Assembly (NCBI RefSeq): GCF_900106995.1
Contig: NZ_FNOK01000050.1
Location: 1-64,000, forward strand
Origin: Saccharopolyspora shandongensis
Lineage (GTDB): Bacteria; Actinomycetota; Actinomycetes; Mycobacteriales; Pseudonocardiaceae
Direction of reading: 5' to 3'
DNA length: 64,000 nucleotides
Shown: in pieces, positions 58,196-64,000 of the stretch
Numbering within the stretch: position 1 is the stretch's first letter
How the letters are laid out: each line of letters begins with the position of its first letter
The notes under the pieces: generated by a model
What the model saw: the letters and a program-made list of their open reading frames with translations, nothing else
Told to the model about the DNA's origin: nothing
Database searches by the model: none
Made by a program: the position numbers and the translations under genes

Positions 58196-58456
58196 ACTCA
58201 ACCGCTGAGCTCTGCAGAGCTCCATGACCAGCGCATTGAGTTCCTGCCTGCTCGCACGGTCATGTCGACGCTTCCTCTCCACGGCGGCTGGGGCCCCGCC
58301 GTGATCAACGGTGGCGGCGGCGGCAACGGTGGTGGCCAAGGTGGCGGCAACGGTGGCGGCTCCGCCGCCGGTTCCGGTATCGGTGGTTCCGGCATCGGCG
58401 GTGACGGCTTTGGCGGTAACGGCATCGGTGGCAATGTCTTCATCCAGGTGCCGTAA
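58184..58456 (+). CDS. Glycine-rich small peptide C with conserved leader (candidate precursor)
   Basis: A 90-residue protein that starts at ATG 58184. The leader region MFEKTQPLSSAELHDQRIEF-LPARTVMST and then LPLHGGWGPAVING match peptide B almost exactly. The glycine-rich part differs in length and composition (GGGGGNGGGQGGGNGGGSAA, then GIGGSGIGGDGFGGNGIGG) and ends in VFIQVP. A strong hairpin terminator follows. A constant leader with a variable tail is typical of ribosomally made, processed peptides, but a structural glycine-rich protein is also possible. Confidence 0.85.
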   Translation: MFEKTQPLSSAELHDQRIEFLPARTVMSTLPLHGGWGPAVINGGGGGNGGGQGGGNGGGSAAGSGIGGSGIGGDGFGGNGIGGNVFIQVP

Positions 58457-58473
58457 TCCTGCCTGACCTTATG

Positions 58474-58504
58474 GGCGGGCCCGTCGTCTCTGGACGGGCC
58501 TGCC
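58474..58504 (+). terminator. Hairpin terminator after peptide gene C
   Basis: A 12-pair stem (GGCGGGCCCGTC at 58474-58485 with GACGGGCCTGCC at 58493-58504, one G-T pair) and a seven-base loop lie 17 bases after the stop codon. A weak T-rich stretch (TTCTGTCG) follows. Confidence 0.7.
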
Positions 58505-58655
58505 TTCTGTCGTCGCCCCGCAGTGCCGGGCCTGCGATCGTTGCTCCGGTCTGGGTGATCATTTCAAGTGCATGACTGTGGCCGTGGACACCAGGCACGG
58601 ACTTGGGCAGTGGATCAGGGCGCTCGGCCCACGATGATCACGTTGCGGACGTCGC

Positions 58656-59073
58656 TCACTTCGCTGCCTCGGGCACGAGTTCGGCGAGCAGGGCGCGGAC
58701 GCAGCGGTCGATGTCGTCGCGGATCGGCCGGACGTCCTCAATGGATTTGCCGGCGGGGTCGGTGAGTTCCCAGTCGAGGTAGCGCTTGCCGGGGAAGACG
58801 GGGCAGGCGTCGCCGCAGCTCATGGTGATGACGACGTCGGCGGCTTCGACGGCGTCGGCGGCGAGTTCCTTCGGAAATTCCTGGGAGAGGTCGAGGCCGA
58901 GTTCGTTCATGACCTGAAGCACGGCGGGGTTGACGGTGTCGGCAGGTGCGGATCCGGCGGAACGGACGGTGACGCGGCCCTGGGCGTGGTGATACAGGAG
59001 GGCGGCGGCCATCTGGGAGCGGCCAGCGTTGTGCACGCGGTGGAGAACCTCAGGAGACCTCGACGGCGGTCAC
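58656..59073 (-). pseudogene. ArsC-type arsenate reductase, catalytic cysteine lost
   Basis: The main frame (58656 to about 59052) is a low-molecular-weight-phosphatase-type arsenate reductase: VHNAGRSQMAAALL, VVITMSCGDACPVFPGKRYL with its redox cysteines, and DWELTDPAGKSIEDVR. The P-loop should read FVCVHNAGR, but the sequence gives EVLHRVHNAGR, so the nucleophilic cysteine is missing. The likely original start, GTG 59073 (VTAVEVS), is out of frame and runs into TGA. Two small lesions at the N-terminus thus disable it. Confidence 0.8.
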
Positions 59074-59145
59074 CAAAGTTCAACCCGGAGATGGGTCAAA
59101 GAGGGCCAACAAGAGCACGAACGTTGCCCCTACAGATGGGTCGAC

Positions 59146-59814
59146 CTACCTACCCTTGACCTGCGGATTTACCGGCTGCTGCCGGAAGAATCGGCGTAGA
59201 CCCCACCCTCCATCGGTTTCGCCCGGCAGCGTCACGGTGCCCACGGTGCGGGTCTGGTCCAGCGCGGGCACCAGGGCGCTACCGGCCACCGGCCGGGCGA
59301 TCTCCAGCCGCGCCGCGCGGCCCACCAGACCCAGCGCCAGCGCGGCCTCCACCTCGCCGCGCCGCTGCTGCAGCTCGTCCAGCAGCCGCCGCCCGGCCAG
59401 CGCGGTCGCCACCAGCGCGCCGCCGATCAGCTGTCCCACCAGCGGGATCAGCACCAGTCCGGTCAGCGGGACCGCGCCGGTGACGACGAGCAGCAGCACC
59501 GCCGGGGCGACGCCGGCGGCGATCGGCAGCGCCGCCCACAGCCACGTGCGGTTGCCGGTGATCCGCCGCCCGGCGGTGTGCGCGGCGATCGCGAACATCA
59601 GCACGATGAACAGCGCGGCCAGGGCGGTCCACCGGACGATGTAGGCGATCAGCAGCGATACGACGAGCAGCTGCACGGCGCCGCGCAGGCCGGCGAACAG
59701 CACGTCCCGATACCGCGCCAGCCCGCCGAGGCCGGCGACGGCCGCGGCGGTGAGCAGGAGCAACGCGATGGCCACGCCGAGCGCCGACGTGACCGGGATG
59801 GATCCGGAGAGCAC
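59146..59814 (-). pseudogene. FetB/UPF0014 transporter permease, C-terminally truncated
   Basis: A 222-residue protein with about six helices that matches the FetB (YbbM) ABC-permease family up to ALDQTRTVGTVTLPG. In intact members this phrase continues into the last helices (about 40-50 residues); here it breaks into the unrelated GETDGGWGLRRFFRQQPVNP. The break lies at the edge of the decayed arsC region. Start is GTG 59814. It may be non-functional, and no FetA ATPase gene is adjacent. Confidence 0.7.
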
Positions 59815-59823
59815 CGTCCGACT

Positions 59824-60789
59824 CTATGCCGCTCCGCCGGCCTGGCTGCGGCCGTCCTGGAGCTCCACGGGTTCGGTGATCACGTCGACCAGCGCGCCGT
59901 TGCGGGTGACCGTGATCTGCAGCGGCCGGCCGATGGCCTCGGCGAACATCAGCCGCTGCAGGCCCTGCGCGTCGCGCACCGGGCTGCCGCCCGCGGTCAG
60001 CAGCAGGTCGCCGCGGTGCAGTCCGGCCCGGGCCGCCGGGCTCTGCCGCACCACGTCGACCACCCGCAGCCCGGTGTTCTGCCCGGTGCGCGCGGCCAGG
60101 TCGTCCGGCAGCGGCGCCGGGATGGTCACCAGGCCGAGGAAGGCGCGGCGGACCCGGCCGTCCCGCACCAGCGAGTCGACAATGCGCCGGGTGGTGGCGT
60201 TGATCGGGATCGCCAGGCCAAGGCCGACCCCGGCGACCGCGGTGCTCACGCCCACCACGACGCCCTGCGCGTCCGCGAGCGCGCCGCCGGAGTTGCCGGG
60301 GTTGAGGGCGGCGTCGGTCTGGATCACGTCCTCGATGATCCGTGCCGCGTTCCCGCTGCGCACGGGCAGCGACCGGCCCAGCCCGCTGACCACGCCGGCG
60401 GTGACCGATCCGGCGAGCCCGAGCGGATTGCCCACGGCGACGACGAGCTGCCCGACCACCAGCCGGTCGCTGTCGCCGAGCCGGACCGGCGGCGGCGTTT
60501 CCCCCGCCGCCCGGACCACGGCCAGGTCGGAGAGCGGATCCGTGCCGACGACGGTGAACGGGGTGCTGGTGCCGTCGGCGAAGCGCGCCGTGCCGCCGCC
60601 GGCCTGGCCGATGACGTGCGCGTTGGTCAGCATGAAGCCGTCGGCGGTGAACACCACCGCCGATCCGGCGGCCTCTCCCCATTCGCCGGACGAGTGCAGG
60701 CTCGCCACGCTGGGCGTGATCGCCGCAGCGACGGCCGCCACCGTCCGCGAGTAGGCGTCCAGTTCGTCGAACCGATCCTCCGAAGCCAT
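59824..60789 (-). CDS. HtrA/S1C-type serine protease with PDZ domain
   Basis: A 321-residue trypsin-like protease. The triad is His58 (TNAHVIG), Asp88 (DPLSDLAVV) and Ser167 (NPGNSGG), and a single PDZ domain follows at about 225-310 (VVRQSPAARAGLHRGDLLLT). There is no signal peptide or membrane helix, so unlike most HtrA proteins it appears cytoplasmic, or it relies on an unusual export route. ATG 60789 follows TTGGAGGCCTGCG. It lies 9 bases before the FetB-like gene. Confidence 0.92.
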   Translation of the reverse strand: MASEDRFDELDAYSRTVAAVAAAITPSVASLHSSGEWGEAAGSAVVFTADGFMLTNAHVIGQAGGGTARFADGTSTPFTVVGTDPLSDLAVVRAAGETPPPVRLGDSDRLVVGQLVVAVGNPLGLAGSVTAGVVSGLGRSLPVRSGNAARIIEDVIQTDAALNPGNSGGALADAQGVVVGVSTAVAGVGLGLAIPINATTRRIVDSLVRDGRVRRAFLGLVTIPAPLPDDLAARTGQNTGLRVVDVVRQSPAARAGLHRGDLLLTAGGSPVRDAQGLQRLMFAEAIGRPLQITVTRNGALVDVITEPVELQDGRSQAGGAA

Positions 60790-60854
60790 CGCAGGCCTCC
60801 AACCGGAATCTCGTGGTTCTTCCAGAACACCGGGGTGCCCGCGCGAATTCCGGG

Positions 60855-61670
60855 TCAGGGCGAGGGTGCGCGCGCCGCGGTGATCGCGCTCAGCACGGCG
60901 ACCGCGGCGATCATCCCGAGCGTCAGCACCGTCACCTGCGCGTCCGGCGCGGTTCCGGTCACCCCGGCCAGCACCGACTTCACGCCGATGAACACCAGCA
61001 CCACCGCGAGCCCGGTCGAGGCGTCCGGGCTCCGGTCGACCAGGCCGGCGACCAGGCGGAACAGCCGGTGGAAGCCGAGCAGGGAGAACATGCCGGCGCA
61101 GAACGCCAGGTACGCCCCGCCGGCCACCGCCGCCGACACCGAGAACAAGCCCAGAACCGCGGCCGTCGACACTGCCGCAGCCGGTGCGGCTCCGGGCCTG
61201 CCCAGCACCGCCGGGAGCGTCGCCGCGTCGTCGTGGCGGAAGACCGGCCACGCTGCCGCGAGCACGCAGGCGCCGAACAGCGCGGAGATCCAGGCGATGG
61301 CGGAGGCGCTCGGGATGCCGAACGCGATCAGCCCGCACCGGGCCAGCGCGGACGCGGCCACGCCCAGGACCACGACTCGGTGCCGGGCCCGTGCCCCGCT
61401 GGTGATCAGCACGAACACCACCAGCGCATCGACCGTCACCGCCAGCGAACTGCCCCACCCGGCGAAGAACGCCCCGGCGCTCGGGGCACCGCCGACGACG
61501 AGCACCACGACGCCGAACAGCGCGGCGAGCAGGAGGTAGCCGACGACGACGAGCGCGTCGTTGCGCGGCGACGGTTCGGGCCGCGCCCGCCAGCCCGAGG
61601 CCAGATCGCGGGCTACGAGCGCGAGCAGGATTCCCACCGTCGCGAACCACAACAACGCAGGCACGTGCAT
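60855..61670 (-). CDS. TerC-like integral membrane protein
   Basis: A 271-residue protein with about eight to nine helices. Segments such as GAFFAGWGSSLAVTVDALVV and VVVLGVAASALARCGLIAFG correspond to TerC/Alx family helices, where metal-ion efflux or tellurite resistance is known. The acidic residues are fewer than in typical TerC (SLSVDN reads SLAVTVD), so activity is uncertain. ATG 61670 follows GGAGGCGCTC. Confidence 0.78.
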   Translation of the reverse strand: MHVPALLWFATVGILLALVARDLASGWRARPEPSPRNDALVVVGYLLLAALFGVVVLVVGGAPSAGAFFAGWGSSLAVTVDALVVFVLITSGARARHRVVVLGVAASALARCGLIAFGIPSASAIAWISALFGACVLAAAWPVFRHDDAATLPAVLGRPGAAPAAAVSTAAVLGLFSVSAAVAGGAYLAFCAGMFSLLGFHRLFRLVAGLVDRSPDASTGLAVVLVFIGVKSVLAGVTGTAPDAQVTVLTLGMIAAVAVLSAITAARAPSP

Positions 61671-61855
61671 GAGCGCCTCCGGCTGGGAGGATCGCTGGTC
61701 CCCCGCAGGCCGTACTTCGACCCAGCAACAGTGGTTCTAGTCCCGCCGCGCCCGCCATGTCCAGCAGCACCAGGCCGTTCCATCCGTTCGGCCCAGCGAT
61801 CCGTCCCATGTGGACGATCACGCCCGGCGGGCTCGGCAGCGCGCTCCGGAGCGAC

Positions 61856-61868
61856 GCATACTGTATGC
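61856..61868. promoter_or_regulatory. Palindromic operator upstream of GntR gene
   Basis: GCATACTGTATGC is a perfect palindrome around its central base, in a locally AT-rich patch about 93 bases upstream of the GntR start. FadR-subfamily regulators bind short palindromes of this kind, so autoregulation is likely. Confidence 0.55.
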
Positions 61869-61960
61869 TAAAGCCATCGGGCAAAACACCCGCCGCCGAC
61901 CAAGCGCACCAACCGACCAGGACCGCCGGGCGGACCTGGCCCAGCCCCGGAGTTGACCGC

Positions 61961-62647
61961 ATGTCGCTGAGCTCGAAACTGCCGCAGGGCATCGCCGCGC
62001 GCCAGGTCGCGCGCCCGGTCCCACTCCGGGAAACCGTCTACGAGGCCATCCTGGAACTCATCATCACCGGCGAGCTCAAGCCCGGCCAGCACCTGGTCGA
62101 GAAGGAACTCGCCGAGCTGCTCGGCGTTTCCCGGCAGCCGGTGCGCGAAGCGCTGCAATGGCTGCAGAAGGACGAATGGGTCGACCTGCGGCCGGGCTAC
62201 GGCGCATTCGTGCACAGCCCCACCCCGGACGAGGCCGACCAGCTGTTGAGCGTTCGCACGCTGCTGGAGGCCGAGTCCGCCCGGCTGGCGGCGCTGAACT
62301 CGACCAAGGAGGGCGTGGCAGGCCTCAAGCAGGTCCACAAGCGCGGCGTCCAGGCCCTCAAGGCCGACGACATCGACGAGGTGGTCGCGGCCAACGCCGA
62401 GCTGCACGCCCTGATCACCGAGATGTCCGGCAACAAGATCCTCAAGGAGATCGCGGCGCAGGTGGCCCGCCGGGTCCGCTGGTACCACACCCCGGTGGCC
62501 AAGTCCCGGGGCAAGAAGTCCTGGGACGAGCACGCGGCCCTGATCGACGCGATCGGCAAGGGCGAGGCCGACCGGGCGGCCCAGCTGATGCGCGAGCACA
62601 CCGAGCACACCCGCGAGACCTACCTGACGAAGAGCTCCGAGGACTGA
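61961..62647 (+). CDS. GntR-family (FadR subfamily) transcriptional regulator
   Basis: A 228-residue regulator. The winged helix at about 22-85 contains YEAILELIITGELKPGQHLV and the recognition region ELAELLGVSRQPVREALQWL; the C-terminal FCD domain (about 95-220) is all-helical, with candidate metal-binding residues (ELHALITEMSGN, EHAALIDAI). The effector is unknown. ATG 61961 is the first start that begins at the family N-terminus. A palindromic operator precedes it. Confidence 0.92.
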   Translation: MSLSSKLPQGIAARQVARPVPLRETVYEAILELIITGELKPGQHLVEKELAELLGVSRQPVREALQWLQKDEWVDLRPGYGAFVHSPTPDEADQLLSVRTLLEAESARLAALNSTKEGVAGLKQVHKRGVQALKADDIDEVVAANAELHALITEMSGNKILKEIAAQVARRVRWYHTPVAKSRGKKSWDEHAALIDAIGKGEADRAAQLMREHTEHTRETYLTKSSED

Positions 62648-62664
62648 GCGGGAAGATCGTCGGC

Positions 62665-63561
62665 GTGACGGACTTGACCGAGCGGCAGGTGGCTTCGCTG
62701 GCCGCGGATGCGTTGGCGCTGCGCGGCCCGCTCGCGGTGCGCCCGATCGACGAGGGCGGTGAGCACTTGTCCTGGTCGGTGGGCGAACGACACGTGGCGC
62801 GGTTCGCCGCGGACGCCGGATCGACGCACCGGCAACGCCGCGAGCTCGCGGTCCGCGACCTGCTCCGCGACCGCATCGGCGTGGCGCTGCCCCGCTCGGC
62901 GGCCGCCGGCGAATGGGCGCCCGGCCTGGCGTTCACAGTGGACGAACGCCTGCCCGGCGTTTCCGCGGAGGCGCGGCCGGTGTCCGCGGCGGGCGAACGA
63001 GACCTGGCGGTGATGCTGTCCCGGCTGCGGGCGGTGCCCATCGCCACCGCCGCCGCACTGGGCGTCCCGGCCGCTGCCGGGCGCGATGTCCCGGAGCTGG
63101 TGCGCGATGCGGCGGCCGCGGCCGACCGGCTCGCGGCGCAGGACCGGCTCCGGGCGGAGTGCGGCCCGGAGCGGCTAGCTCTGCCGGTCGGCCCGCCGCG
63201 GGCACAGGTCCTGCTGCACGCCGACCTGAAGGGCGAGCACCTGCTCGTCGACGAATCCGGCGCCATTTCCGGCGTGCTGGACTGGACGGACGCCGAAACA
63301 GGCGATCCGGCAACGGATGTCGCGGGGCTCGTCATCTCGGTCGGTGCACCCGCCGCCGCCCGCATCGCCGAGCAGGCGGGGTACGACGAGGACGTCGTCG
63401 CCAGAGGACTCGTGCTCGCCCGTTGCGACACCGTCATCCGACTCGACGACCGGCTCAACGGCGACGACGACAGCCCCGAGGCGCTGCTGCGCGATCAGCT
63501 CGCCCGTGCCTGGCAGCCGACCCCGCTCGACGAGCGCGGCGCGCGCTTCGGGTCGCGGTAG
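62665..63561 (+). CDS. Aminoglycoside-phosphotransferase-family kinase-like protein
   Basis: A 298-residue protein of the APH/choline-kinase fold. The catalytic loop is LLHADLKGEHLLVDESG, where glutamate replaces the usual HGDxxxxN asparagine pattern, and the metal-binding segment is GVLDWTDAETGDPATDVAG. Start GTG 62665 lies 17 bases after the GntR stop, so it may be co-transcribed. The substrate is not evident; many such genes have no link to antibiotic resistance. Confidence 0.83.
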   Translation: MTDLTERQVASLAADALALRGPLAVRPIDEGGEHLSWSVGERHVARFAADAGSTHRQRRELAVRDLLRDRIGVALPRSAAAGEWAPGLAFTVDERLPGVSAEARPVSAAGERDLAVMLSRLRAVPIATAAALGVPAAAGRDVPELVRDAAAAADRLAAQDRLRAECGPERLALPVGPPRAQVLLHADLKGEHLLVDESGAISGVLDWTDAETGDPATDVAGLVISVGAPAAARIAEQAGYDEDVVARGLVLARCDTVIRLDDRLNGDDDSPEALLRDQLARAWQPTPLDERGARFGSR

Positions 63562-63567
63562 CCACCC

Positions 63568-63735
63568 GGAGCGCGCATCAGGACCCCGGCCGGCGGCCGA
63601 AGCGCACCGTTTTCGCGGTCAGCAGGAACAGGTCCTGCCGCCGGTCGATGCTCGCCGGATCGGCCGGATCCAGCAGCCTGTCCAAAGTGGCGACGTCCTC
63701 GGGGTCCAGTCGACGTCTTTCACCGCGCCGCCTCC
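63568..63735 (-). pseudogene. Possible methyltransferase C-terminal remnant
   Basis: A short open stretch reads RRLDPEDVATLDRLLDPADP and then ASIDRRQDLFLLTAKTVRFG, which resembles the end of class I SAM-dependent methyltransferases. No start codon with a usable frame lies upstream, and the frame runs into the thioredoxin-reductase-like gene. It is probably a truncated relic; the resemblance is from memory of the family only. Confidence 0.3.
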
Positions 63736-64000
63736 AGCAGGTCGGCTTCCACCAGATCAGCGTTCACCGCGACCGCGGCCTTCGCACCGGCCGCCGCCGC
63801 GTTCACCACCTGGGCCCGCGGGTCCACCACGTTGCCGACGGCCCACACCCCCGGCACGCTGGTCAGCCCGGCCTGATCGGCCCGCACCCAGCCGTCGTCG
63901 CCGGGCTCGCAGCCCAGCCCGGTCAGCACCGCGTCGTTGGGCACGAACCGGGGCGGCACGAACAACGCGGTCAGCGCCTCGACAGTCCCGTCCGCCAGCC
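63720..64000 (-). CDS. Thioredoxin-reductase-like FAD oxidoreductase (5' end outside window)
   Basis: The last 93 residues of an NAD(P)/FAD-dependent oxidoreductase of the thioredoxin reductase fold. The FAD-binding signature TSVPGVWAVGNVVDPRAQVV and the closing helix NAAAAGAKAAVAVNADLVEA are clear. The gene enters from the right edge of the window on the minus strand. The redox CxxC region lies outside, so a true thioredoxin reductase cannot be distinguished from a related oxidoreductase. Confidence 0.8.
   Translation of the reverse strand, partial: LADGTVEALTALFVPPRFVPNDAVLTGLGCEPGDDGWVRADQAGLTSVPGVWAVGNVVDPRAQVVNAAAAGAKAAVAVNADLVEADLLEAAR

Noticed and set aside
57840-58440. Glycine-codon repeats mistaken for a CRISPR or minisatellite array
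   Set aside because: The repeats are irregular GGT/GGC codons in an open frame, without spacers of constant length.

Overview
The window is high-GC DNA with short intergenic gaps and many GTG starts. Its gene families (DUF1876, DUF3040, a RafH-like hibernation factor, an Acg-like nitroreductase, an Rv1733c-like membrane protein, a Rip3-like protease) are typical of Actinobacteria. I infer a filamentous actinomycete, probably Pseudonocardiaceae; no rRNA, tRNA or CRISPR array was seen.

From about 0.9 to 53.3 kb the window is a hypoxia/dormancy-type stress island. It carries twelve universal stress proteins (nine tandem-domain, three single-domain) mixed with the kinds of genes that mycobacteria place under the DevR/DosR regulator. 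0-14 kb: end of an iron permease gene with an IdeR-type iron box, USP genes, a DUF3040/DUF1876 pair, an archaeal-type FBP aldolase/phosphatase, nicotinate phosphoribosyltransferase, and broken P-type ATPase and Acg genes. 14-23.8 kb: a GNAT/acyl-CoA synthetase fusion with a frameshift, an NAD-dependent molybdenum formate dehydrogenase, two CBS proteins and a decayed RafH gene. 23.9-28.2 kb: membrane protein, USPs, NAD synthetase. 28.3-35.9 kb: a nine-gene, translationally coupled V-type ATPase operon. 36-38.8 kb: an intact cation P-type ATPase. 39.3-44.5 kb: a group 3b-like [NiFe] hydrogenase operon with an embedded cyclic-nucleotide-binding protein, plus a divergent maturation protease. 44.8-51.2 kb: an ACP-acyl-AMP ligase-acyltransferase fusion, a site-2 protease with CBS domains, a USP and a phosphoribosyltransferase-hydrolase fusion.

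Ten short palindromic sites of the form GGnCC-n3-GGnCCT lie in the gaps in front of these genes and resemble DosR boxes, so much of the island is probably one regulon. The proposed logic is redox and energy maintenance without oxygen: formate and H2 exchange electrons with NAD(P), NAD is rebuilt by salvage and synthesis, and V- and P-type ATPases handle ions. No DosR/DosS genes are in the window.

From 51.4 to 55.1 kb is a decay zone (PEP synthase, Acg, MgtC/DUF4010 and NACHT-like fragments, IS110 remnant). At 55.2-58.5 kb lies the most novel locus: a membrane M50 metallopeptidase with a PqqD-like N-terminal domain beside three small paralogous genes. They share a leader (DQR-EFLPARTVMST) followed by a glycine-rich tail, and I read the locus as a candidate undescribed peptide-maturation system. 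From 58.6 kb the content turns ordinary: broken arsenate reductase and FetB-like genes, an HtrA-type protease, a TerC-like protein, a GntR regulator with a palindromic operator, a kinase-like protein and the end of a thioredoxin-reductase-like gene.
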